Shown here: positions 7,303-16,151 of the stretch, piece after piece
Layout of the letters: each line of letters begins with the position of its first letter
Position numbering within the stretch: position 1 is the stretch's first letter
Notes under the pieces: generated by a model
What the model saw: the letters and a program-made list of their open reading frames with translations, nothing else
Databases searched by the model: none
What the model was told of the DNA's origin: nothing
Translations under genes and position numbers: made by a program
DNA from: a virus
Direction: 5' to 3' (one strand)
IMG/VR virus record: IMGVR_UViG_3300042922_000836
Span: 1-64,000 of that record
Length of the DNA: 64,000 nt

Positions 7303-7851
7303 ATGAAAGAAGTGCTGAAAATTTTATATACATTAAACCTTGTAACATATATACTTAAAAATAAAGATGGTCATTATATATCATTACCATTACCAAAATA
7401 TATTCAAGTAGGAAAAGAATATTATGATGAAAATGAAATTAAACAAGATCAAATAATTGATATGTATGTTAAAGATTATGCCAAAAAGAATAATTGTGAA
7501 ATAATAACATCAACCGAGAGTTCGTTTAACATTCCTAAAATGTTTAGTTATCAAGTTAATTATAAAGATTTATATAGTTATCATTTTAGAGATTATAGAT
7601 GTTCAAAATGGCATGTTGTAGAATATTTAAAATATAAAAAATGTTTAAAAAAACATAAAGAAGATTTGATTTATACACAAGAGAATTTTCAATTTGTAAC
7701 AAGCTGTAGTGGTGAATATACAATATCTAATACTATATATGATGCTGTTATATGTAATCATTGTAATATAACTTTTTGTTTAACAGATATAAACAAAGGT
7801 TTCCTTTATGCTGTAAAAACAGATATTGGTAGATTATTGGGAAAATACTGA
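7303..7851 (+). CDS. Orphan protein behind pseudoknot/terminator, 182 aa
   Basis: Not recognised. It has a mixed alpha/beta look, is rich in Lys and Tyr, and has a C-terminal CNHCNITFC cluster that may bind metal. ATG 7303 follows the T-run of a terminator and has no ribosome site. GAAAGAAG at 7306-7313 could instead serve ATT 7321, which would remove six residues. Its place after tandem pseudoknots and a terminator matches type III toxin genes in layout and size, but I see no ToxN/TenpN/CptN signature. The reading is inference only. Confidence 0.6.
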   Translation: MKEVLKILYTLNLVTYILKNKDGHYISLPLPKYIQVGKEYYDENEIKQDQIIDMYVKDYAKKNNCEIITSTESSFNIPKMFSYQVNYKDLYSYHFRDYRCSKWHVVEYLKYKKCLKKHKEDLIYTQENFQFVTSCSGEYTISNTIYDAVICNHCNITFCLTDINKGFLYAVKTDIGRLLGKY

Positions 7852-7855
7852 TTTA

Positions 7856-7890
7856 AACACTTTCAATTAAATTGAGAGTGTTTTATTTTA
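7856..7890 (+). terminator. Rho-independent terminator
   Basis: AACACTTTCAA (7856-7866), loop TTAAA, TTGAGAGTGTT (7872-7882), then a T-rich tail. It closes the transcript of the orphan ORF before the packaging operon. Confidence 0.8.
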
Positions 7891-7931
7891 TTGTGTAATA
7901 AATATTTGTAAAAGAAAGGTAGGTAATTTTT

Positions 7932-9035
7932 ATTTCCGTAAAGAAAAAAGAAGTTGAACAACCGAAGGTAGAAAAGAAAAGATATACTTGCCTTCATTGT
8001 GAAAAAGAAAAATCCGAGGATGATTTTTATATAAGCAAATGGTCAAAATTCTGGAATTATTCAGATAAACATGTTTTATTTTGTACCAATTGTTTAAATA
8101 GTGAATTTGAAGAAAATTGTAATAAATTTCATTCTGCAAAAACAGCATTAATTATTGCTTGTCATAGATTAGATGTTCCCTTTTATGCATCCCTTTATGA
8201 AAGTGTTATAACAAATAATACAAACTTCGGTATAGGTATGTATCTTAGGCTTATTAATGGCAGACAGTATCAATATAAAACTTTCTTAAATAGTTTAATC
8301 GATGGTGAACTGTCGAAATCAGATAAAGAAATAAAGCAAGAAAAAGAAGCTAAATGGTCTAAACGTGATTTACAAAACAAAGATAGAGTTATAAATAAAA
8401 TTTTAAAATATGATCCATATGAGGACTATGATGATTTTTCAAGAAAATTTATGTTTAATCTCACATCCGATTATCTTGTTGATGAAAGTATTATAGAAGA
8501 TCCTCATAAACTCCAAGGTGTTATTGAGATTGTAAAGACATTTCAGCAAGTAGATGTTATTAATAAACAAATTAATTTAGAAACAAATAATAGCACATTA
8601 AATGCAGATAAATTTAAAACTCTAACAGAAATAAAGAAGAATTGTTTAGATTCAATTAATAAATTTGCAAAAGATAACGGTTTGTCTGCTTCATTAACAA
8701 ATAAAGGTGCAAAAGGTTCAAGCAGTTTAGCATTTTATGTTAAAAGCTTAGATGAAATGCATTTTACAGAATCACAAATTAATTTATTTGATATTGCAAC
8801 ATGTGAATCAATGCGACAATTTGCTGATATAAGCAATGAAAGTATTGTAAAACAAATACATTTAAATGCAGATGAATTAGGTGATTTAAAAGAACAACAA
8901 ACAAGGTTGTTGCAAAATTATAAATTACAGAATATGAAAATTAAAGAGGAAAACAGATTATTAAAAATTAAGTTAATTGAAAATAATATTCCATTTGATA
9001 ATTCCTTTCCGAATAAAGAGGATGAAATAAAATAA
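7932..9035 (+). CDS. Terminase small subunit-like protein (ATT start)
   Basis: About 367 residues, immediately upstream of and overlapping the large terminase (TAATG). The N-terminal third holds CxxC pairs (CLHCEKEK, CTNC) that look like a zinc-binding module, followed by long helices and a C-terminal coiled coil. The first ATG is only at 8238, which would delete the zinc module. The frame is open from 7923 with AAGAAAGGTAGG just before ATT 7926/7932, so an AUU start at 7932 is the best reading. The terminase role is inferred from position and size. The DNA-binding step of packaging is its expected function. Confidence 0.65.
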   Translation: MSVKKKEVEQPKVEKKRYTCLHCEKEKSEDDFYISKWSKFWNYSDKHVLFCTNCLNSEFEENCNKFHSAKTALIIACHRLDVPFYASLYESVITNNTNFGIGMYLRLINGRQYQYKTFLNSLIDGELSKSDKEIKQEKEAKWSKRDLQNKDRVINKILKYDPYEDYDDFSRKFMFNLTSDYLVDESIIEDPHKLQGVIEIVKTFQQVDVINKQINLETNNSTLNADKFKTLTEIKKNCLDSINKFAKDNGLSASLTNKGAKGSSSLAFYVKSLDEMHFTESQINLFDIATCESMRQFADISNESIVKQIHLNADELGDLKEQQTRLLQNYKLQNMKIKEENRLLKIKLIENNIPFDNSFPNKEDEIK

Positions 9036-11368
9036 TGGATTTTCTATTTAAAAGAACAAGAGAAGAACTTTCAGAAAGAAAGTTAGAGGCATATCAAAAA
9101 TATGCAGAAATAATTCAATGGGGTAGAAAATTTCCTGTCAGATTCTGCGAAAGGTTTTACGGAATTGAATTGTTAGACCATCAAAGGTATGTTTTCATGT
9201 GTTCTTGGATTACTCCGAGAAACGTTTGGTGTCAATCTCGTGGATCTGGTAAAGCACTTGCATTGGATACAAAAATTCCAACATCTAATGGTTTTACAAC
9301 GATGAGAAATATTCAAGTCGGAGATTATATATTAGATTGTAATGGAAATCCTACCAAGGTTACATATACTTCAGAAATATTTATTGGCAATAGATGTTAT
9401 AAAGTTGCCTTTGATGATGGTGAAGAAATTATAGCTGATGAAAATCATTTATGGTCTGTTTATAGTGATTTTTTAACACCAGATGGTATTGATAAATATG
9501 GATTTAAAACAATTAATACAAGACATTTAGCATATCGTTATTCTGTTCTAAGTGCAAATAATTGTTATTCAGATATGTTAATTCCTACATTAGATAAAGA
9601 TAAATTCAAATATATAACTTCAATTGTTGAAGTACCCTCTGTACCGACTAAATGTATTCAAGTTGATAATGAAAGAGGGTTATTTTTATGTGGTGAGAAA
9701 AATACAGTCACTCATAATACAACATTGGTAGCACCTTTTGTTATGGCAAAATCAAATTTGTTTGCAAAACATCAAACATATATTATGTCTGGTGTTGGTT
9801 CTCAATCACAAGAATGTTTCTTAAAGATAGAGAAAATAGCAAAAAATGAAATTGCATCATTTACAGGATTAACTGAATTCTTCTTGGGCGAGATTGAGGC
9901 TAATCATGCTACCGCAGATGGTTTTGTTCATAATCCAGCATCATTTACTTATAAGCTGTTTAACGACAGTAGAGTTAATTCGCTTAATGGTGCATTTGAT
10001 AATAACCGTAGTAAGAGAAGTAATTTGAATATATATGATGAAAGCGGATTTGCCCCAGAGGATTTATTTGTAACCTCAATGCCTTTCATAACTCAGGATT
10101 CAAACTTTGCTTTGGGTGGAAAAATTAATCTTGAAATAGAACCCGCTAAAATTCCTAATCAAGCAATTTTCGCAAGTTCTGCTTCAGATATGAGTACATA
10201 TTTTTATCAAAAAGCTTATAAAGAATATGCTAAAAAGATGTTCATAGGAGATACGGATTATTTTGTTGCTGATGTTAATGCTACCGTTATGTTTAATGCA
10301 AAATACAACGGTAAAATATATCCTGTTTCTTTGTTAACTCAAAAAGAAGTTGAAGATGAGTTAAAGAAGAATAAAGAAAAAGCTGAACGTGAATATTTTA
10401 ATAAATTCAGTGTTGATGGTGGAGATCATCAACCGTTTAAAAGAAGTGTTATTAATCAATATAGTAAATTAAGAGTTCCTATACTTAGAAATGATGGAAA
10501 TCGTAGATTCGTTATAGCTTACGATCCCGCAAGACAAATAGATAATAGTTTTAGTTTGGTTGCAGAACTTATAAATGATCCAGAACTTGGTTATATGATG
10601 GAAATTTGTAATGGTATAAATTTTATGGATATTGGCAAGAAAAATAAAACACCTATGCGGTATCCTGAACAAATTTCATATTTAAAACAAATGATTTTAA
10701 ATTATAACGGTTCTGGTAAACAAGATTATGAAAATCTTGAAAAACTTTTGATAGATAGTGGTTCTGGTGGTGGTGGTCGATATATCGGTGATGATTTAAT
10801 GGAAGATTGGTATGATAATAACGGTCACAAACATAAAGGAATTATCGATAAAGTTGAACATGAGGAATATTTACCTAAATTTCAAAATGCTTTGGACAAG
10901 CTTAAATTATTAAGTCCTAAGAAATATAAGGTTGAAGCTTTTGATGGTTTAGTTGAAATGCTTAATGCGGGGTTAATTTCCTTTACAGAAAATTATGACC
11001 AAAAGGGTTACATAATGCTCCATAAAGATAAAGAATATGAATACATTGATGAAACTGATGGTCTGTCTAAAAAGGATATAAATAGAGAAATGATTCAATA
11101 TACTTTGTCTTTTGAAGAAGAAATGGCTTTAACACAAATCGACTTAGCAAAAGAAGAAATTTATAACTTCTACAGATATGATGGTACAAACGGTAATGTT
11201 AGATATGATTTATCACCTGACCAAGCAAATAAAATGCACGATGATAGAGCATATTGTTTAGCCATGCTGGGTTGGTATCTTCAGCAAATTCGTAGAGGTC
11301 AGATTATTAATAAACCAAAAAATAAAAATAATAATAAACCTCATTGTGTAACAGCAGTTGATTATTAA
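9035..11368 (+). CDS. terL: Terminase large subunit, intein-containing precursor
   Basis: A 777-residue precursor. After removal of a 155-residue intein, the 622-residue product is the packaging ATPase-nuclease. Walker A is split: SRGSGK (68-73) rejoins TTLVAPF (229 on). The nuclease half shows YDPARQID near 495, the SGSGGGG loop and the final HDDR acidic site. It drives ATP-powered DNA translocation at the portal and cuts concatemers. Packaging activity requires splicing, because the intein interrupts the P-loop lysine-threonine pair. The ATG overlaps the previous stop, so the two subunits are translationally coupled. Confidence 0.93.
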   Translation: MDFLFKRTREELSERKLEAYQKYAEIIQWGRKFPVRFCERFYGIELLDHQRYVFMCSWITPRNVWCQSRGSGKALALDTKIPTSNGFTTMRNIQVGDYILDCNGNPTKVTYTSEIFIGNRCYKVAFDDGEEIIADENHLWSVYSDFLTPDGIDKYGFKTINTRHLAYRYSVLSANNCYSDMLIPTLDKDKFKYITSIVEVPSVPTKCIQVDNERGLFLCGEKNTVTHNTTLVAPFVMAKSNLFAKHQTYIMSGVGSQSQECFLKIEKIAKNEIASFTGLTEFFLGEIEANHATADGFVHNPASFTYKLFNDSRVNSLNGAFDNNRSKRSNLNIYDESGFAPEDLFVTSMPFITQDSNFALGGKINLEIEPAKIPNQAIFASSASDMSTYFYQKAYKEYAKKMFIGDTDYFVADVNATVMFNAKYNGKIYPVSLLTQKEVEDELKKNKEKAEREYFNKFSVDGGDHQPFKRSVINQYSKLRVPILRNDGNRRFVIAYDPARQIDNSFSLVAELINDPELGYMMEICNGINFMDIGKKNKTPMRYPEQISYLKQMILNYNGSGKQDYENLEKLLIDSGSGGGGRYIGDDLMEDWYDNNGHKHKGIIDKVEHEEYLPKFQNALDKLKLLSPKKYKVEAFDGLVEMLNAGLISFTENYDQKGYIMLHKDKEYEYIDETDGLSKKDINREMIQYTLSFEEEMALTQIDLAKEEIYNFYRYDGTNGNVRYDLSPDQANKMHDDRAYCLAMLGWYLQQIRRGQIINKPKNKNNNKPHCVTAVDY
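9254..9718 (+). mobile_element. Class 3-like mini-intein in the TerL P-loop
   Basis: Residues 74-228 of the precursor. The intein starts with Ala (ALALDTKIP) rather than Cys or Ser and ends THN followed by Thr. The WCT triad that defines class 3 inteins is visible: Trp in HLW of block B, Cys in TKCIQV at block F position 4, and Thr directly before the final His-Asn. No LAGLIDADG or HNH endonuclease lies between blocks B and F, so it is a non-homing mini-intein. Class 3 inteins are known mainly from phage proteins. Confidence 0.85.
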
Positions 11369-11382
11369 GAAAGGAGGTATAC

Positions 11383-12975
11383 ATGTTTGAAGAAAATTTT
11401 GAAGTAATAATTGCATCTAAAGATGAAAAAAGTAATACTACAATAATTACAGCATCTGAAAAAGCTAAAAAAATACTTGCCGAGGCATTTGATAAATATG
11501 ATCCATCAAACAGATTATATTCTGCCTATCTTACAGAAAATTCTGATTCATCTTCTGTAACATCAGATTTAATAAATGAATTATCTAATGCACCTCAAAG
11601 TGATTTAAAGAAAATTACTCAAATAAATAATATTGTTTTAAGATACATTAATAAAAATGATTTAATTGGAATTACAATGTCTTCGATTGAAACCAATGTA
11701 AACACAAATTATAAATTATCTTATAAAGATTTTTCTGAATTTAGAAACAAACAAAAAGCTATTGATAAAGGTAAAACATTTATTAATGATTTTAATGAAC
11801 AAATAAATTTAAGAAGAATTATTCGGAATACCATTCCCCTTACATACACTGAGGGAACTTATATTTTGTATTTAAGAAAAAAAGATTTAAGTTATACAGT
11901 GGATGCTTATCCTTTAGGAGTTGCTATTATCAGTGACTATGATGTAAACGGTGATCCTGTTGTTTTAATCGATATTAAACAATTAACCAATCGATTGAAG
12001 AAAACAATGTTAAAAGATAAAAAAGGTAAACCGTTATTTTTCGATACTGTTGAAAAAGAAATTCAAGAAAATTATCCTAAAGAAGTTTATGATGCTTATA
12101 AAGCAAATGAATCTTATGCCATTCTTGATATAAGATATACAGGAGTAATACGAATTGGTAATTTAAATAGAAAATATGGATTAACACCTATCTTCCGAGC
12201 AATATCCCCAGCTATTATGCTGGACACTTTTGAAGAGGCAGATAGAACAAATACCAAAGCAAAAGCTAAAAAGATTATATTTCAGAAATTAAGAAAAGAA
12301 GTTCTTGGAGTAGATTTTACAAACGATGGATTTGAAGAACAGGCATTTGCACATGAAAATTTAATGGATGCTTGGAAATTACCTACAGTTGTAGTTACTC
12401 CACCCGCTACAGTAGAAAATATTGAATATGTAGAGCCTAAAAGTGAATTAACAAATATTGATATTATTAACCAATACAGAAACAGAGTAATGACCTGTTT
12501 AGGTATTGGCTTTTTAAGTCAAGAGGGAAAACAGACTGTTTCTACTGCTAATATTTCAGTTGAACAATTAATGCTAACCATAAATAAAATTTCAGAACAA
12601 TTGGAAGATGTTATTTATAAATGGTATGTAAATGTTTTAATTGAAAATGGAATGGATAAGATTTATGCTCCGAAAATTAAAGTCATTGATGCTGAACAAA
12701 TGAGTTTTGAAGTAAAAACTAAATTAGCTGAATTGTTATATTCTAAGCTTGGTGCATCTTATAAAACAGTATACGAAACGATAGGACTTGATGTTGAAGA
12801 AGAAAAACAACGTAGAGTAGAAGAAAATGAATTGAAATTTGATGAAGTTTTCATGCCTCATTTATCTTCGTATACAACAAGCGGGAAACCTGAAAGTGAT
12901 GGTAAACCCGCAGATGAAAATCCAAAGAATCCTGACAAACAACAATATGATAAAAATAGAGCAAAAACTCAATAA
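11383..12975 (+). CDS. Portal protein
   Basis: A 530-residue protein right after the terminase, behind AAAGGAGG. It has the expected portal size and location and a mixed alpha/beta pattern with a long C-terminal helical part (SVEQLMLTINKISEQLEDVIYKW) and a charged, proline-rich tail. The portal forms the dodecameric DNA channel at one capsid vertex and binds the terminase. No single diagnostic motif is present, so the call rests on synteny and general resemblance to Firmicutes phage portals. Confidence 0.85.
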   Translation: MFEENFEVIIASKDEKSNTTIITASEKAKKILAEAFDKYDPSNRLYSAYLTENSDSSSVTSDLINELSNAPQSDLKKITQINNIVLRYINKNDLIGITMSSIETNVNTNYKLSYKDFSEFRNKQKAIDKGKTFINDFNEQINLRRIIRNTIPLTYTEGTYILYLRKKDLSYTVDAYPLGVAIISDYDVNGDPVVLIDIKQLTNRLKKTMLKDKKGKPLFFDTVEKEIQENYPKEVYDAYKANESYAILDIRYTGVIRIGNLNRKYGLTPIFRAISPAIMLDTFEEADRTNTKAKAKKIIFQKLRKEVLGVDFTNDGFEEQAFAHENLMDAWKLPTVVVTPPATVENIEYVEPKSELTNIDIINQYRNRVMTCLGIGFLSQEGKQTVSTANISVEQLMLTINKISEQLEDVIYKWYVNVLIENGMDKIYAPKIKVIDAEQMSFEVKTKLAELLYSKLGASYKTVYETIGLDVEEEKQRRVEENELKFDEVFMPHLSSYTTSGKPESDGKPADENPKNPDKQQYDKNRAKTQ

Positions 12976-13009
12976 TTAAAATTGATTGTTAAGAAAGGTG
13001 GTGATATAC

Positions 13010-14563
13010 ATGGATAACGAAAACATTGCTCTATCTAATTGTGGTGTTGTATGTAGTGAAGCTACAGAAGATGATGTTTCATTAACAGCTAAATTTATTA
13101 TCTGCGATTTTTTCCCTAATTTTAATGACTTAATGTTAAATAGAAAAACTATCAGCAATTGGTTAAATACTCTTATTACACAGCCTGTTGTTGGTGAACT
13201 TGGAGTTACCGATGCGGGTGTTTCTGATTTTGAAAGTCATAATTTGTTCCCTGTTAAAAGAGTTGCAAAAGATGGTTCAGTTTATCAAGACACTAAATTC
13301 TTTACTTCTGCTATGGGAGTATTTACTGATGTATCTATTGAAAATATCAAAAATAAAGAATACATAGTTGCCACAGCAAAAATATGGAAACGGTTTCCTG
13401 AATTTTGTGCTGTTATTAAAAGGCGAATTGCTGAAGATACTTTACATACTTCTTTTGAAATAGCAGTTAAAAACTTTCATATAGAAAAAATTAATGGTAA
13501 AAAAATAAAAGTAGTTGATGATGCTGTCTTTCTTGGACATGCTTTACTTGGCTCAAAAATAACTCCCGCATATGCGGATAGTCGAATGATTGAAGTTGCA
13601 AGTCAGAATGAGAATCAAGATTTAATCAATGCGATAGTAAAAGATATAGAAAATATTAGTCCAGAAAAGGAGGGCAAAATTTTGGAAAATGATTTAAATA
13701 AACCTGTTGAAACTCAAATAGCTACGGAAAATACAAATGTTCCTGTAGTAGAACAAAACAAAGAAAATGAAATACTTCAAGTGGCAAATGTTACTCCTGA
13801 AAATGGTGAGAAAACAGAGCCTGTCACATCCAATGAAAATAAAGAGAACACCAAAGAAGTATCAGCAATCACAATGTATGATTTATATAAGTCTATAAGA
13901 CAAGCAGTATCCGAAAAAATAAATAAAGATAGATGGGATTTTGATATATACTATCTTTTCCCCAATGAAAAAATCGCATGGGTAAGATATTGGGATGATG
14001 CAAGTGAGTTAGACATTCATGTATTTACATATACAGTTGAAAATGATGTTGTTGCTGTTGGTGAACCTACTGCTATGAAACTTACTGTTTCTGTTGCAGA
14101 AATTAATAAAACAGTTGCTGAATTAAATACAAAACTTCAGGAAAAAGATAATTCGCTTATTAAGGCAAGTCAAACAATACAAACTTTAAATACTACAGTC
14201 GCTACTTTGACTCCCTACAAAGACAAGTTTGAGAAAACTGAACAAGATCGAATAGCTAAAGAATTAGCCGATAAACAAACCACCCTTAAAGCTTATGCCT
14301 TAAAGAGTGGTTATATTTTTGAAAAAGAACTTGCTGAGTCGGATGATATTAAGCAGATGATTGAAAAAGTAGATGAAGTTGGTATTAAGAATGTTATAGC
14401 TGAAAGATTTATGAAATCTCTTGAAAAACCGCAGACGAAAGAGATTGAAACTTCAACAGCAAATGTTCCGCAAATAACTCCTAAAGCAAACATCACAAAT
14501 GATGAAGATAATTCAGAAACCGTAGATTACAAATCATTCATTAAGTCTTACTTGAGAAAGTAA
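13010..14563 (+). CDS. Capsid maturation protease-scaffold fusion
   Basis: 517 residues between portal and capsid genes. The first 210 residues look like a prohead protease domain (DFFPNFNDLMLN, HTSFEIAV, FLGHALLG). A low-complexity linker rich in Glu, Asn, Thr and Val follows, then coiled coil (VAEINKTVAELNTKLQEKDNSL) typical of scaffold. ATG 13010 behind AAAGGTGG was chosen over an earlier TTG. In-frame internal initiation probably gives a separate scaffold. The catalytic residues cannot be fixed with certainty; a His and a Ser in the HTSFE segment are candidates. Confidence 0.75.
   Translation: MDNENIALSNCGVVCSEATEDDVSLTAKFIICDFFPNFNDLMLNRKTISNWLNTLITQPVVGELGVTDAGVSDFESHNLFPVKRVAKDGSVYQDTKFFTSAMGVFTDVSIENIKNKEYIVATAKIWKRFPEFCAVIKRRIAEDTLHTSFEIAVKNFHIEKINGKKIKVVDDAVFLGHALLGSKITPAYADSRMIEVASQNENQDLINAIVKDIENISPEKEGKILENDLNKPVETQIATENTNVPVVEQNKENEILQVANVTPENGEKTEPVTSNENKENTKEVSAITMYDLYKSIRQAVSEKINKDRWDFDIYYLFPNEKIAWVRYWDDASELDIHVFTYTVENDVVAVGEPTAMKLTVSVAEINKTVAELNTKLQEKDNSLIKASQTIQTLNTTVATLTPYKDKFEKTEQDRIAKELADKQTTLKAYALKSGYIFEKELAESDDIKQMIEKVDEVGIKNVIAERFMKSLEKPQTKEIETSTANVPQITPKANITNDEDNSETVDYKSFIKSYLRK
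13667..13684 (+). promoter_or_regulatory. Internal ribosome binding site with in-frame TTG
   Basis: AAGGAGGG (13667-13674), a seven-base gap and TTG at 13682, in frame inside the protease-scaffold gene. It is at least as strong as the site of the full-length gene and sits exactly at the protease/scaffold boundary. Confidence 0.7.
13682..14563 (+). CDS. Nested scaffold protein from internal start
   Basis: Initiation at TTG 13682 would give a 293-residue protein containing only the linker and coiled-coil scaffold part. This is the arrangement of lambda C/Nu3, where excess free scaffold is made from the 3' half of the protease gene. It would co-assemble with the major capsid protein and be cleaved by the full-length protease. 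Seen directly: ribosome site, start and frame. Inferred: that it is used. Confidence 0.6.
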   Translation: MENDLNKPVETQIATENTNVPVVEQNKENEILQVANVTPENGEKTEPVTSNENKENTKEVSAITMYDLYKSIRQAVSEKINKDRWDFDIYYLFPNEKIAWVRYWDDASELDIHVFTYTVENDVVAVGEPTAMKLTVSVAEINKTVAELNTKLQEKDNSLIKASQTIQTLNTTVATLTPYKDKFEKTEQDRIAKELADKQTTLKAYALKSGYIFEKELAESDDIKQMIEKVDEVGIKNVIAERFMKSLEKPQTKEIETSTANVPQITPKANITNDEDNSETVDYKSFIKSYLRK

Positions 14564-14585
14564 GCAAAAGAAAGGAAGAAAAAAT

Positions 14586-15053
14586 ATGTTAAGAGAATTA
14601 CAAGTACATTTAAACAAAGCCATTAATTCTATGTATAAAGCCGATGGTGCTTTAAAAACAGGTATGGGTGTTGTTGCTGACCATGCAAATAAAACAGTAG
14701 GTTTACCTGATGCCGAAACAGCAGAGGGTATTGTTCTGGTAAATAAGGAACGTATTCCTACTGGTGCAAATACTGGATATGCAAACATTTCCGATTGGGA
14801 TACAAATTTCGTTGATATTGCAACAGGCGAATTTGTTAAGCAGATTCCTATGGAAAACGGTGAAAGATATGGTGTTGACCAATATGCAGATGGTTTATTA
14901 ATTAATGACAGATTGAGTATCGGCACAGATGGTAAATGGAAAAAGGCTGGTGCTGGTATCAATTCAAGATTTGTTTATGCTGGTACACAAGACGATGCTG
15001 GACATACTCTTGCAATCGTTGAAGTTACAGCAGATGTAAAAGCAAATGCTTAA
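14586..15053 (+). CDS. Probable capsid decoration protein
   Basis: 155 residues, between scaffold and major capsid protein, in the usual place of a head decoration protein. Gly, Ala and Asp rich, beta-type composition (NTGYANISDWDTNFVDIATGEF). Better codon bias (GCT, GGT) than neighbouring genes, like the capsid gene after it, suggesting high expression. Starts at ATG 14586 behind AAAGGAAG. No enzymatic motif. Confidence 0.65.
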   Translation: MLRELQVHLNKAINSMYKADGALKTGMGVVADHANKTVGLPDAETAEGIVLVNKERIPTGANTGYANISDWDTNFVDIATGEFVKQIPMENGERYGVDQYADGLLINDRLSIGTDGKWKKAGAGINSRFVYAGTQDDAGHTLAIVEVTADVKANA

Positions 15054-15084
15054 TTAAATTAATTGAAGAAAGAAGGTAAATGAT

Positions 15085-16074
15085 ATGTTAAAAACTGAAA
15101 TCGCAGAAGTTTTAAATAAAGATGGCAAAGTCTATGAAATTGCCGAAAAGATTAACTATAATCAGACATTAACTTCTGAGGAAAAAGAAGTATCCACTCT
15201 GTGCGATGCTTGGGTTAAAGAAGTTTCCGAAAAGGGCGATCCTGATAAGGAAATTGCGGCTTTTATCAAAAAGACAATAAATGAGGAAGTTTATAATGCA
15301 CCTGATGAACTGCTTGATGGTATGTTTGAACGTGGCTCTGTTGGTGAATTTGATGATTATCAGGTTGAAAAAGCACCTGTTAATACTCTTATTGCACATG
15401 AAGCCGCTAAAGGTGGTAACGTTGATAGATCTTATATAGATTTCTCTGTATTAAGACCTACATGGAAGAACAGACAGGTAGAAACTGATTTGTCTTATGT
15501 TGATATGCGTAGAAATGGTTTCAAATCCGTTGCTTTGCTGACAACTTTCGCAAATGAGGCTCTTAAAAATGCCATGTTCTATGATATCTTTGGTTTGGTT
15601 GATACAGCTATCGTTGGTGGCGATCAAGCTATTGCAGAAGCTGGTGCATTACCGACACAAACATCTATGGACAAGTTATCTCTCTATCTGAATGATAGAA
15701 ATCCCCAAGGTGCTGTAGCAACAACTCTGTCCAAATATGCACAGGCAATTATGCGTATGGAAGGTTATGCTACATATATGTCCGATGCTATGAAAGATGA
15801 GTTTAACCGTTACGGTCTTGCTCGTTTCTTCGATGGTGTTAAAGTTGCATCTATTTCTGGTGCTAAGAAACAAGGAAATGGTTCTCTGTTAATTCCTGAT
15901 AAGAAAATCTTTGGTACTGCTGGTATCATCGGTACTCTTGATATGAAGGGCGAAATCCATGTATACGAGGATCTTGATAATCAGAACGAAGTTTTGAAAA
16001 TCAAAGTTGCTGACTTTACATATGGCTATTGCATCACCGACATATCCAAAGTATGCAAAATTACAATGGCTTAA
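15085..16074 (+). CDS. Major capsid protein
   Basis: 329 residues, last gene of the head operon before a hairpin, with the codon bias of a highly expressed gene. Sequence features fit an HK97-fold capsid protein: an N-terminal charged helical arm, then VDRSYIDFSVLRPTWKNRQV and a long central helix region, ending in a beta-rich C-terminus (VADFTYGYCITDISKVCKITMA). It forms the icosahedral shell with the scaffold. ATG 15085 behind AAAGAAGG. Confidence 0.85.
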   Translation: MLKTEIAEVLNKDGKVYEIAEKINYNQTLTSEEKEVSTLCDAWVKEVSEKGDPDKEIAAFIKKTINEEVYNAPDELLDGMFERGSVGEFDDYQVEKAPVNTLIAHEAAKGGNVDRSYIDFSVLRPTWKNRQVETDLSYVDMRRNGFKSVALLTTFANEALKNAMFYDIFGLVDTAIVGGDQAIAEAGALPTQTSMDKLSLYLNDRNPQGAVATTLSKYAQAIMRMEGYATYMSDAMKDEFNRYGLARFFDGVKVASISGAKKQGNGSLLIPDKKIFGTAGIIGTLDMKGEIHVYEDLDNQNEVLKIKVADFTYGYCITDISKVCKITMA

Positions 16075-16089
16075 TAGTTTCCTGATTAA

Positions 16090-16120
16090 TAAGAGGGGTG
16101 AAATATCCCCTCTTATCATT
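16090..16120 (+). terminator. Hairpin after the capsid gene
   Basis: TAAGAGGGG (16090-16098) pairs with CCCCTCTTA (16107-16115). The tail is only moderately T-rich, so it may be a partial terminator or a 3' stabiliser that raises capsid mRNA relative to downstream genes. Confidence 0.65.
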
Positions 16121-16151
16121 TAATTAAAAATAAATATAAAGTGGTGAAAGA

